The notes: a model not told the origin generated them from the letters alone. Positions 23,001-30,285 are shown, counted from the stretch's first letter. The stretch: 38,128 nt of DNA from CALBZH01 sp964538515 (GCA_964538515.1 CAZIEW010000056.1:1-38128); one strand, 5' to 3'. Numbers and translations are program-made.

Positions 23001-23267
23001 TTCGATTTCGGAGTTGGTGAGCAGATTGATGTTCAGGTGCCGGCCGACCTCGACCAGCTTGGGCGAGATAATTCACATCGCGCATTCGTTGGTGGGGAAG
23101 GTCTTGTCCAGCTGGGCCATCCCACCTCCGATGGCCGGACCCTTTTCGAGCAAATGCACGTAGTATCCCGAGTTGGCAAGATCCAAGGATGCCTGCATGC
23201 CGGCAATTCCACCGCCGATTACCAGGACCGACCCGACGGTCCCATTTCCCTGCTTTGTCGTGGCCAT
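20052..23267 (-). CDS. Fused HdrA selenoprotein (Sec65), 1071 aa, BamE-like
   Basis: A very large soluble HdrA-type flavin and Fe-S protein, the usual electron-bifurcating or hub subunit of Hdr complexes. It reads through UGA at 23073-23075, giving KTFPTNECAMUIISPK, so Sec65 takes the place of the conserved cysteine. Order: FAD motif VLVIGGGIAGMQASLDLANSG, GGGMAQLD, Sec loop, ferredoxin motifs CISCGACTEKCP and CGICAKVCP, a coiled-coil insert of about 60 residues, CVGSREINRCDNGYCSGVCC, then an HdrA second half starting EPRIGVFVCDCGVN with another FAD fold (ALVVGGGVAGMVSALTLAKQG) and C-terminal CRGCGKCVEVCP and CKGCGACAVACP. The start at 23267 has GGAAGG four bases upstream. Size and Sec resemble BamE of class II benzoyl-CoA reductase. 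First gene of the cluster, with promoter and operator upstream. Confidence 0.92.
23039..23075 (-). promoter_or_regulatory. Sec UGA and SECIS hairpin, HdrA2
   Basis: After the in-frame UGA (23073-23075) and a 14-base spacer, the minus strand reads GCTGGTCG-AGGT-CGGCCGGC (23039-23058): an 8-bp stem with two G-T wobbles and an AGGT loop. The loop resembles the AGGTCT apical loop of the E. coli fdhF SECIS. Confidence 0.85.
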
Positions 23268-23370
23268 CTTTCCTTCCCCCTGATACTGTGGACCCTGCCG
23301 GCCCATCGGGTGGCTTTGGACACACCACACGTCACGGCTCGAAACATTTTTACATGAATTAGGGACGTGT

Positions 23371-23388
23371 TTGTAATTTTGATCACAA
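23371..23388 (-). promoter_or_regulatory. CRP/FNR-family (HcpR-like) operator
   Basis: TTGTAATTTTGATCACAA fits TTGTgA-N6-TCACAA with one mismatch in the left arm. That is the binding pattern reported for HcpR, the CRP/FNR-type regulator of sulfate reducers, and close to the CRP consensus. It lies just after the predicted transcription start (about +5 to +22) of the hdrA2 cluster, so a bound protein would repress. Confidence 0.6.
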
Positions 23389-23398
23389 TGCGACCATT

Positions 23399-23427
23399 CT
23401 GATAACCTCAAACACCGTTTTTGTCAA
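23399..23427 (-). promoter_or_regulatory. Sigma-70 promoter of the Hdr/Mvh cluster
   Basis: On the minus strand a perfect -35 box TTGACA (23422-23427) is followed after 17 bases by TATCAG (23399-23404, four of six consensus bases). Transcription would start near 23392, giving a leader of about 125 bases before the hdrA2 start at 23267. Confidence 0.7.
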
Positions 23428-23722
23428 GAAAGAGTAATGCCATCGACGAAGAGCGGTCGTTTCACGCCAACGGTTCATGCTCGGCGTCTGAAGGAATCAT
23501 TGGCAGGGATCAAGCGTGTAGGACGGAGGGTTAGAGAGCTCCGGAGCCAGCAGGAAGCGCACTAGCACAAGGAAATCAGGATGTGGCGCACCCAAGGTGT
23601 CTCCTTGGATGTGTCCTTGGAGAAGTCCTGAGTCCTTGGTGAGCGGAGTCCGTTGAGGGGGTGGGCTAAGACGAGGCTCCTTTAGGAAAACGCCGAAAAG
23701 CTTCTCAAGCTCTTATTTATAC
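23428..23722. other. Intergenic region between divergent promoters
   Basis: Roughly 300 bases between the minus-strand hdrA2 promoter and the plus-strand aminotransferase promoter. No gene is seen. It contains three close TCCTTGG repeats (about 23591-23641) and one 6-bp CCAAGG/CCTTGG hairpin among them. Their meaning is unknown. Confidence 0.4.
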
Positions 23723-23752
23723 TTGCAACGTCAGAAAGTTCTCTCGTATAGT
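23723..23752 (+). promoter_or_regulatory. Sigma-70 promoter of aminotransferase gene
   Basis: TTGCAA (23723-23728) and TATAGT (23747-23752) are separated by 18 bases, giving a credible -35/-10 pair. The start point would be near 23759, about 78 bases before the start codon at 23837. The region is AT-richer than its surroundings. Confidence 0.6.
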
Positions 23753-23836
23753 GCTTGGTAAGCTTTGATCTACATGCCTGAGCTAATTTACGAATGGGTG
23801 ACAGACTACAGGTTACATTGTTTTTGGGAGGCAGCA

Positions 23837-25027
23837 ATGACCGTCGCCAAGAAGATGGTCCAGTTTATGGAGGGAGGGTCTTGGATTCGAAAGATGTTCG
23901 AAGAAGGGGCTCGCCTTAAAAAAATATATGGGGCGGAGAACGTATTTGACTTCAGTCTGGGAAACCCTAATGTCCCCCCGCCGGAAGCCGTGCGTAAGAA
24001 GCTGATGGAGCTCGCAAGCTCGGAAGATCCGGGTATCCATGGCTATATGCCCAACGCCGGCCTGCTTGATACGCGTGTCGCCGTTTCTGATTATTTGTCG
24101 AGGGAATTCTGTATCCAATTGGGTCCTGACCAAATTGTGGTGACATGCGGGGCTGCCGGGGCTTTAAATATCATATTTAAGGCGCTGCTCGATCCCGGGG
24201 ACGAGGTGCTCGTTCCCGCGCCCTATTTTGTCGAGTATGCTTTTTACGCGGATAATCATGGGGGATCGCTCCGAACCGTTCCCACAAAAGAAGATTTTTC
24301 ACTGGATTTGGCTGCTCTCGAATCGGCCGTCGGGGCGGCCACCAAGATCGTGCTCATCAATTCGCCAAACAATCCCACGGGTCAGATTTACTCCGCCGCT
24401 GCTTTGGCCGAGCTGGGAGCGATGCTCGATCGCAAGAGCCGCGAGTACGGGCGCGCCATCTACTTGGTTTCGGACGAGCCCTACCGCAAGATTGTCTATG
24501 ACAACCAAACGGTGCCCTGTGTTTTTTCCTGTTATACGAACACATTGGTTGCAACGTCCTATTCGAAGGACCTCTCCCTGCCCGGAGAGCGGATCGGCTT
24601 TGTGGGAATCCATCCGGAAGCGGATGACCTCGATAATTTGCGGGGGGCGTTGGCGCTGGCCAACCGAATTCTCGGGTTCGTGAACGCGCCCGGGCTGATG
24701 CAGCGGCTGATCGGCGAGCTGCAGGGAGCCTCTGTGGACGTCTCCATCTACCGAAGGAAGCGGGATGTGCTCGTGAGCGGCTTGCAGGCCGCTGGCTATC
24801 AGATCACGGCTCCTCCCGGTGCGTTTTACCTGTTTCCGCTTAGTCCCTTGCCGGACGACGTCCGCTTCGTGCGGCTCCTGCAAGAGGAGAACATATTGAC
24901 GGTTCCCGGCAGCGGGTTTGGAGGGCCCGGGCATTTTCGTATTGCCTACTGCGTGGATGACGGGACTATCGAACGGTCGTTGCCCGGGTTTCGGAGGGCT
25001 CTTGAGCGTGCGCAAGCCGCGAAGTAG
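23837..25027 (+). CDS. PLP-dependent class I/II aminotransferase
   Basis: A 396-residue fold-type I aminotransferase of the aspartate aminotransferase superfamily. Visible motifs are FDFSLGNPNVPPP, GYMPNAGLLDTR (substrate-side N-terminal part), VTCGAAGALN (phosphate contact), INSPNNPTGQIYS with the conserved Asn, VSDEPYRKI with the Asp/Tyr pair, and SYSKDLSLPGERIGFVG, where the lysine forms the internal aldimine with PLP; the late FRIAYC holds the carboxylate-binding Arg. The start at 23837 (MTVAKKMVQFM) is chosen because GGGAGG lies five bases before it; an upstream frame extension has no conserved sequence. Substrate specificity cannot be fixed from sequence. It is followed after 12 bases by a SPOR-domain gene and probably shares a transcript with it. 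Confidence 0.93.
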   Translation: MTVAKKMVQFMEGGSWIRKMFEEGARLKKIYGAENVFDFSLGNPNVPPPEAVRKKLMELASSEDPGIHGYMPNAGLLDTRVAVSDYLSREFCIQLGPDQIVVTCGAAGALNIIFKALLDPGDEVLVPAPYFVEYAFYADNHGGSLRTVPTKEDFSLDLAALESAVGAATKIVLINSPNNPTGQIYSAAALAELGAMLDRKSREYGRAIYLVSDEPYRKIVYDNQTVPCVFSCYTNTLVATSYSKDLSLPGERIGFVGIHPEADDLDNLRGALALANRILGFVNAPGLMQRLIGELQGASVDVSIYRRKRDVLVSGLQAAGYQITAPPGAFYLFPLSPLPDDVRFVRLLQEENILTVPGSGFGGPGHFRIAYCVDDGTIERSLPGFRRALERAQAAK

Positions 25028-25039
25028 GAGGGGAAGGGT

Positions 25040-25930
25040 ATGGAACGGAAGCTTTACTTGAATCGAGGCGGTGCGGGTCAGGAGAAACCATCTTACGTCA
25101 AAGTCCTGCTCTGGGCGGCCGTGGGGCTGGTGGTGCTCATGCTGATCGCAACCCGTCTGACGGGCATCAAGGGCTCAAAGAACGGTCTGAGCCGGTCGGG
25201 TCAGGACAAGGGGGGCGCGGTCGTTCGGGAAATCCCACGGAGCCCGGGAGCTGTGGCGGACAATGCCCAGCAGCTCCCGCCAATCGCCGCTGACTCCAAA
25301 GAGTCGGCGGAATTGAAGGTCGCTCCGCTCCCAGGCATGCAGCCCTTGCCGGACAGTCAGGGACGTCTTCCCGCCGAAAAACAGGCGGAAGGCCTTCTCG
25401 TGGCGCCTGGAACCGAGCCCGCCAAAACAATCGCGCCGGATAAAAGCGCCCAGCCTGCGATGACGGCGAGCGAGACAGCGGCGAGCCAGGCCTTTAAGGC
25501 GCTGGACGGTGCCCTGCCGCCGCCTGCTAAAACGCCGACCCAGACGGCAGCCAAGGCTGCAGCAGCACCAGGAGCGAGTCCAGTCGCCTTGGGGCCGGGT
25601 GCCCCCAAAGGCAAGGAGAAGACCGCGAGCCTTTCCGCGCCCAAGCCTCCGGAGGCTGCAAAGCCCAAGTCCGTGGGGGGTGAGCTCTATGCGGTCCAAG
25701 TGGGATCCTACCACGATAAGAAGAACGCCGAAGAGCTCCAACAGAGTCTCAAGAAAAAAGGATATTCCGTCTCGATCAAGACGAAGCCGGACCCCAAGGG
25801 AGGGGGACAGCTTTACGTGGTGCATCTTGATCCCGTCTCCGACATGGGCAAAGCACACACGCTCGTGGCTCAGATCCAGCATGAAGAGAAAGTGAAGCCT
25901 TTCATCATGAAAGTCCAGCCGGGCGAATAA
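25040..25930 (+). CDS. SPOR-domain inner-membrane protein
   Basis: A 296-residue bitopic membrane protein. A short cytoplasmic start is followed by one membrane helix (VKVLLWAAVGLVVLMLIATRL, about residues 20-40), a long Pro/Ala/Lys-rich, low-complexity periplasmic linker (about 45-215), and a C-terminal SPOR domain (ELYAVQVGSYHDKKNAEELQ ... YSVSIKT ... GQLYVVHLDPVSDMGKAHTLVAQI). SPOR domains bind denuded glycan strands of septal peptidoglycan, so a role at the division site or in cell-wall remodelling is likely. The ribosome site GGAGGGGAAGGG precedes the ATG directly. Its link to the aminotransferase 12 bases upstream is positional only. Confidence 0.92.
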   Translation: MERKLYLNRGGAGQEKPSYVKVLLWAAVGLVVLMLIATRLTGIKGSKNGLSRSGQDKGGAVVREIPRSPGAVADNAQQLPPIAADSKESAELKVAPLPGMQPLPDSQGRLPAEKQAEGLLVAPGTEPAKTIAPDKSAQPAMTASETAASQAFKALDGALPPPAKTPTQTAAKAAAAPGASPVALGPGAPKGKEKTASLSAPKPPEAAKPKSVGGELYAVQVGSYHDKKNAEELQQSLKKKGYSVSIKTKPDPKGGGQLYVVHLDPVSDMGKAHTLVAQIQHEEKVKPFIMKVQPGE

Positions 25931-25959
25931 CCCCCAAGCTGGACGACCTCCAGCATCGC

Positions 25960-26012
25960 GTGAGCAGACTGCAGCCGCACCGCCCCTCTGCCTGACGCTG
26001 CAGTCCGCTCAC
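25960..26012. terminator. Long inverted repeat between convergent genes
   Basis: GTGAGCAGACTGCAG (25960-25974) and CTGCAGTCCGCTCAC (25998-26012) pair at 14 of 15 positions around a 23-base loop. It lies between the stop of the SPOR gene and the stop of the convergent methyltransferase gene. No long T-run is present, so it may be a factor-assisted two-way terminator or mRNA 3'-end stabiliser. Confidence 0.5.
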
Positions 26013-26116
26013 TCAAGAAGGTCGGTGTTGCGCCCTGGAGGAATGGTTTAGGCGCTTTTGGAAGCCGGCCCCCCCTGCCTTCCAGTCCAATCCTGCGCGC
26101 GCTTCCGGCCTCGAGC

Positions 26117-26917
26117 TCAAGCCCAGGCGACTCCTTTGAAAAACGTGTAACAAAACACGCCATCGGTTTCGGCTGTGCGGTAGAGATCGCGTACGCCTGC
26201 ATCGAATTCGCGGTCGTCGATCATGCCCGATTCCAGTGCCCGCTCTCGGATTCCCTGGATCATTGCCGTAAAGGTCTTCTTGATGAATCCCTCGACCAGA
26301 TGGGGTCTGCTTGCATCCACGTACACCATGCGCGGCGAGACGCGCACGGAGGCGAAGCCCGCCTTCGTCAGGAGGGGGTAGAGCTCCCGTCCGATCAACG
26401 CGTTCCCGCCGTTGACAGCTTGCAGGTCAATCTGGCATTGGATGGCTCGATTTGCAGAATCGCTTCGCGGATAAAAGTAAGCCGATCCATGGTCCCCCTC
26501 GATAACGGTCAACGTCCCGCCAGGCTTAAGAATCCGCTTGAGACACCGGAGCGCGGCCAGAGGCTCAGGAACATGCTCCAGCACAAAACAAACGAAAACA
26601 TGGTCGAAGCTTGCGTCGGGATGCGGCAAATCAAACAGGCTCGCCTGTGCAAAGGAGACGTTCGTGATGCCGAGGCGGTCTACCTTCGCACGCGCCTCTC
26701 GGATAGATGCTTCCGAAAGGTCGATGGATAGGATGGCTGCTTCCGGGCTCGATCGAGCCAGAATAACCGTCTGGGCACCAGTGCCGCAGCCCGCTTCCAG
26801 AACGCGGACCTTCGGTGGGTAGGACGTGTCGTGGTGCAGCAGATCGGAAAGCGCCGTCGCCTGATCGGTCAGCCTGGTCGTCTCATTTTCCCTGTAACCA
26901 TGGATGTAGCTCTGCAT
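26117..26917 (-). CDS. Class I SAM-dependent methyltransferase
   Basis: A 266-residue methyltransferase. Motif I is VRVLEAGCGTGAQTVILA (about 37-54), strand 2 ends in AILSIDLSEASIREARAKV, post-I ASLFDLPHPDASFDHVFVCFVLEHV, and motif III is KRILKPGGTLTVIEGDHGS. The C-terminal third (PRMVYVDASRPHLVEGFIKKTFTAMI) is like that of type 11/25 methyltransferases acting on small molecules or quinone-like compounds. The start at 26917 has GGGGGAGG eight bases upstream. The gene stands alone, convergent with the SPOR gene and divergent from the sulfotransferase. Substrate unknown. Confidence 0.9.
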   Translation of the reverse strand: MQSYIHGYRENETTRLTDQATALSDLLHHDTSYPPKVRVLEAGCGTGAQTVILARSSPEAAILSIDLSEASIREARAKVDRLGITNVSFAQASLFDLPHPDASFDHVFVCFVLEHVPEPLAALRCLKRILKPGGTLTVIEGDHGSAYFYPRSDSANRAIQCQIDLQAVNGGNALIGRELYPLLTKAGFASVRVSPRMVYVDASRPHLVEGFIKKTFTAMIQGIRERALESGMIDDREFDAGVRDLYRTAETDGVFCYTFFKGVAWA

Positions 26918-27326
26918 GTGGATAGCCTCCCCCTCACAATTATTGACGCCGCGGGTCTACGGGGCCGGGAGCATAAGGGGAAAGTCGTTTTCGGTCTAGT
27001 AGAATGATCACACGCACGAGTGTGGCAGAAGTCGGCTTCAACGGCGTCCTTATGGGTAGTTGAGCGCCCATGGACGATCAGACTCACGCCTGGAAAACCA
27101 CTGGTGTGGGTCCAACCCGTTGTGGTAAAGGGATCCAAACCACGTCTGGAGCCTATCAGCGGGCGTCCATGCACGGGGAAACGAATGCCCGGATCCAGCG
27201 TGGCAAATCTGCAAAACCCGCTCCTGCAAGTGCGCGAGGAGAGGATCTTGCCGTGCCGGATCATCCCATTCCATGCAGGAGCTGGAGCCTGGATCCCCCT
27301 CGGATCGGCTCGATGCGGGAGAGCTC
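26918..27326. other. Intergenic region without recognised gene
   Basis: About 400 bases between divergent genes. Several frames cross it, but none has a convincing ribosome site with a recognisable product. It should carry the promoters of the methyltransferase (minus) and the sulfotransferase (plus). I could not identify either with confidence. Confidence 0.4.
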
Positions 27327-28214
27327 ATGAGGAAAGAGGCGGTTCCGCCCCTTGTCATCATTGGTATGCACCGGTCCGGGACCAGCATGATCACCGGCAT
27401 GCTGGAGGAGATGGGCCTTTTCCTCGGAAAAGGGAAGGAAGCTGGAAACAACCGGGAGCATCCTTTTTTCGTCAAAATCAACGAGTGGCTGCTTGATCAG
27501 TGTCGTGGCTCCTGGAGGGACCCGGAGCCCATTCGCGCGCTCATCGGCCATGCGGAGCTTCGAGAACTGGTCACGGACTACCTCGGCTTCTACATGAAGA
27601 CGAGCCGGGCGATCTCGTTTCTGGGCTTGAGAGGGTATTTCCGCTACGGCACGCCCGCCGCCCTGGACATGCCCTGGGGCTGGAAGGACCCACGCAACAC
27701 GTACACCCTGCCCATTTGGCTGGACCTCTTCCCGGATGCCAAGGTGGTTCATATCATGCGGCATGGGGTCGATGTGGCCAACAGCATGAAAGTGCGCACC
27801 GACAAGGGCATGAAACGGACCATGGACGAGCTGCCCGCCCGATCGAAGATCAAGTACCGAACGTTGTATCATCGCTGGCTCGAGCCCAAGCTTTGGGGAT
27901 TTGCCAACGCGATTCAAGACGGTTCGCTCCAGTCCGGGCTCGAATTGTGGGAAAGATATCTGAGGGAGGCTCACGAGCACGTCGTGCGGTTGGGGTCTCA
28001 AGCGCTGGAATTCCGATACGAGGATTTCCTCCAGGAGCCGGGACCCGTCTTGCAGAAGCTTGCGGACTTCGCCAACCTTGCCGTGGGGGAGTCGACGGTG
28101 GTCCGACTTGCTGAGAGAGTCCGGAAAGACCGGGCCTTCGCGTTCAGGAAGCACCCGCACCTCGTCGTGTTCGCCGAGGATGTAAGCGATCGACTCAAGG
28201 CTTGGGGATATTGA
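27327..28214 (+). CDS. Sulfotransferase family protein
   Basis: A 295-residue PAPS-dependent sulfotransferase-fold protein. The 5'-phosphosulfate loop is VIIGMHRSGTSMITGML (about residues 9-25). The 3'-phosphate region is FPDAKVVHIMRHGVDVANSM, with the typical Arg and Ser. WGWKDPRNTYTLPIW and LEFRYEDFLQEP are further family marks. It would transfer sulfate from PAPS to a hydroxyl or amine, probably on a glycan. The start at 27327 has GGGAG/GGAGAG about six bases upstream; an in-frame ATG 18 codons earlier adds a non-conserved leader. A CgeB-like glycosyltransferase gene begins 12 bases after its stop, which suggests that the pair modifies a surface polysaccharide or glycoprotein. Confidence 0.9.
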   Translation: MRKEAVPPLVIIGMHRSGTSMITGMLEEMGLFLGKGKEAGNNREHPFFVKINEWLLDQCRGSWRDPEPIRALIGHAELRELVTDYLGFYMKTSRAISFLGLRGYFRYGTPAALDMPWGWKDPRNTYTLPIWLDLFPDAKVVHIMRHGVDVANSMKVRTDKGMKRTMDELPARSKIKYRTLYHRWLEPKLWGFANAIQDGSLQSGLELWERYLREAHEHVVRLGSQALEFRYEDFLQEPGPVLQKLADFANLAVGESTVVRLAERVRKDRAFAFRKHPHLVVFAEDVSDRLKAWGY

Positions 28215-28225
28215 GCCCGGTTGCG

Positions 28226-29215
28226 ATGAGAATCCTTCTTTCCTATAAATTCCATCAAAATATGACGCCGCTTGGATTTGAATGTGAACGGGCGTTGGAG
28301 AGCCTCGGCCACACCGTGCATCGAATGAACGTGGATCCGCAGCCATCCTGGTGGCAGTGGAAAAGGCGGGCTCCTGAAGAGGACCGGAATGCGCTCCTTT
28401 TGGATCGAATGAAGCGGGTCAAGCCCGATCTGCTCTTTCTTCTGATCGGCTACAACTACCTTCCGCAAACCCTTGAAACCATCAAGCGGACCTACAACGT
28501 TCCCATCGTGGGATGGTGGGTGGAGAACCCTGACAGCTTCCAGGCGCTCTATCCGACCCTCAGGTGGTTCGATCATTTCTTTTCCTTTTCGAGGAAGGTG
28601 GCGGATGAGATCACGAAAACCGACCAGGGGCGCTGCCACTTCGTCAATTACGGAACCGACCCATCGCTCTACCACCCCATTGCGGTGGGACGATATGCTC
28701 GGTTCCGGTATGGCTCGGATCTGTCGTTTCTCGGGAAGTTCAAGGAAAGGCGCCGGGATTACTTGAGCGCCGTCGCGGACCTGGACCTGGGCATCTGGGG
28801 GCCCCTGTGGAAGAAGGAGCTCAAGAAGGAGCGGCATGAGCTGCTGAGCCGTGTCCGCGGTACCAGGCTTTATGATCGCAAGGCCGCCTTGCTCTTTGGC
28901 GCCACCAAAGTGAACGTGAACATCAACTCCTGGGCCACGCCGTCCGGACCCAACCTGCGCGTGTTCGACGTCCTTGCCTGCGGCTCGTTCCTCCTCACGG
29001 AGTATGTGGAAGAGCTCGAGGAGCTCTTCTCGGTCGGACGCGAGATGGATACCTTCCGAAGTGCCGACGAGCTCAAGGACAAATGCCGCTTCTACCTGCG
29101 CAAGGATTCCCTTCGAGAGCAGATCGCGCGCCAAGGTCTTGAGAAGGTGTGCTCATCCTACAAGATGTCTCACTGCCTGCAGCGCATTCTTGATATCGCC
29201 CTCCAGTCCGGATAG
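28226..29215 (+). CDS. CgeB-like glycosyltransferase
   Basis: A 329-residue GT-B-type glycosyltransferase of the CgeB/DUF3880 plus Glyco_trans_1_2 kind. The N-terminal domain has MRILLSYKFHQN, CERALESLGHTV, VKPDLLFLLIGYN and PIVGWWVENPD. The C-terminal nucleotide-sugar part has FVNYGTDPSLYHP, LSFLGKFKERRRDYL, then VNVNINSWATPSGPNLRVFDVLACGSFLLTEY, the block typical of this family. The ATG at 28226 is taken because the conserved strand starts there; a TTG at 28202 overlapping the sulfotransferase stop is possible, and the ribosome site is weak in either case, so translational coupling is likely. Likely involved in decorating a polysaccharide, flagellin or spore-like surface; the acceptor is unknown. 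A good terminator follows at 29357. Confidence 0.88.
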   Translation: MRILLSYKFHQNMTPLGFECERALESLGHTVHRMNVDPQPSWWQWKRRAPEEDRNALLLDRMKRVKPDLLFLLIGYNYLPQTLETIKRTYNVPIVGWWVENPDSFQALYPTLRWFDHFFSFSRKVADEITKTDQGRCHFVNYGTDPSLYHPIAVGRYARFRYGSDLSFLGKFKERRRDYLSAVADLDLGIWGPLWKKELKKERHELLSRVRGTRLYDRKAALLFGATKVNVNINSWATPSGPNLRVFDVLACGSFLLTEYVEELEELFSVGREMDTFRSADELKDKCRFYLRKDSLREQIARQGLEKVCSSYKMSHCLQRILDIALQSG

Positions 29216-29356
29216 CCCTGCCCGATGCCGCCGGCATGCTCTTGATTTAGTGCTGTGCGCATGTTTTCATTTTCATGCTTACGGTCAGGGGGGCCTTGCG
29301 GTTCCGCCGGGGGGGAGACTTCGCGTGGGATGCGTGATCTCCTGGTTCGGCCGACC

Positions 29357-29380
29357 CCGACTCTCGACAGTCGGTTTTTT
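29357..29380 (+). terminator. Intrinsic terminator after glycosyltransferase gene
   Basis: CCGACT-CTCGAC-AGTCGG followed directly by TTTTTT. It lies 142 bases after the glycosyltransferase stop and 20 bases before the MITE copy, so it ends the sulfotransferase/glycosyltransferase transcript. Confidence 0.85.
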
Positions 29381-29400
29381 CCTGAGGGATTCGGAAAAGG

Positions 29401-29528
29401 GTGACCTCTCAATAGCCGTGGGCAAGCGTTTGTACCGTCGCGTCGCTGTAGGTCGGGTTTTCAACCCGACATCCCTGACCCGTAGCCTGTCGGGATAAAG
29501 TCCCGGCCTACGCCTTTTCAGAAGTTAC
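29401..29528. mobile_element. 128-bp MITE, copy 2
   Basis: Second copy of the element at 11081. The left end is GTGACCTCTCAATA and the right end is TTTTCAGAAGTTAC. It is flanked by a perfect 8-bp target duplication GGAAAAGG (29393-29400 and 29529-29536). Internal hairpins include GTCGGGTT-TTC-AACCCGAC and CGGGA-TAAAG-TCCCG. The right duplication forms part of the ribosome-binding site AAGGAGG of the following gene, so the element now makes up its 5' leader. Confidence 0.92.
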
Positions 29529-29547
29529 GGAAAAGGAGGGTAACGTG

Positions 29548-30216
29548 ATGAAAAAGCGAGCGTTCCTGTTCATCGTCGTGGCATGGGGAATCCTTTGGAT
29601 GCCCTCATCCTCTTCAGCCCAGCCCGGATACCCATTCGGGGAGGAGCCGGAGCCGGCCCGTGCTCGCGGGGGGAATTCTTCGGTGGTCAAGGTCTACGGC
29701 CCCGATGAGCTCACCGAGCTGGCTGGGCTGGCGATCCGGGAGAGACGGCCTGATGTCTCGATCGATACCTCTTATCAACCGCTCAAGAACAAGGTCTGGA
29801 TCGAAGGCACGACCGGATCTGATTACATGCCCCTCTCTCCCAAGCGGGTGAGCCTGCTGCAGGCGGCAAGAGCCAACGGGAGAAGCATTTACGCAGCGCT
29901 TTGCAGTCAGCAAAAGGCAGTGATTCAAAACACGGTGGGAATGCAGCAAACTTTTCGCCGGGAGGAGTACCGAACGGAAGCACGGGTGATTTATGTCCGG
30001 CCGATAGGCCCTCCTCCTCCGCCCCTTGCGGTTTACGTTCCCCCCGTCCCCATCGGGATATTTTGGGGCGGTGGTTACCCATTTTACGGTTATCGAGGTG
30101 CAGGTTATTGGGGACCTGGTCGTCGACCTGTTTTCCATGGAGGATGGCATCGTCCATGGTACCGGGCTCCGGGCGGTCACCGGCCCATAGGGTTTCAGCG
30201 CCGAGGGCATCGGTAG
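29548..30216 (+). CDS. Secreted protein with Gly/Tyr/Arg-rich tail
   Basis: A 222-residue protein with a clear Sec signal peptide (MKKRAFLFIVVAWGILWMPSS, likely cut after SSA-Q). The mature N-terminal part (about 45-140) is a soluble domain I do not recognise (VVKVYGPDELTELAGLAIRE, YQPLKNKVWIEGTTGSDYMP). After a proline stretch (PIGPPPPPLAVYVPPVP) the last 55 residues are rich in Gly, Tyr, Trp, Arg and Pro (GGGYPFYGYRGAGYWGPG), a low-complexity tail like those of cell-envelope or matrix proteins. The ATG at 29548 stands eight bases after AGGAGG; a GTG just before it is less well placed. The MITE copy ends 19 bases upstream. No function can be assigned. Confidence 0.75.
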   Translation: MKKRAFLFIVVAWGILWMPSSSSAQPGYPFGEEPEPARARGGNSSVVKVYGPDELTELAGLAIRERRPDVSIDTSYQPLKNKVWIEGTTGSDYMPLSPKRVSLLQAARANGRSIYAALCSQQKAVIQNTVGMQQTFRREEYRTEARVIYVRPIGPPPPPLAVYVPPVPIGIFWGGGYPFYGYRGAGYWGPGRRPVFHGGWHRPWYRAPGGHRPIGFQRRGHR

Positions 30217-30285
30217 GAATTCCAAGTGGTGCGGCAAACGTGGCCGCCTGCAGACTTCATGCAGGGGAAATAGACGCTGCCGTGC

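Noticed and set aside
23591..23641. TCCTTGG repeats as a CRISPR or iteron array
   Set aside because: Only three short copies with irregular spacing and no spacers of constant length.
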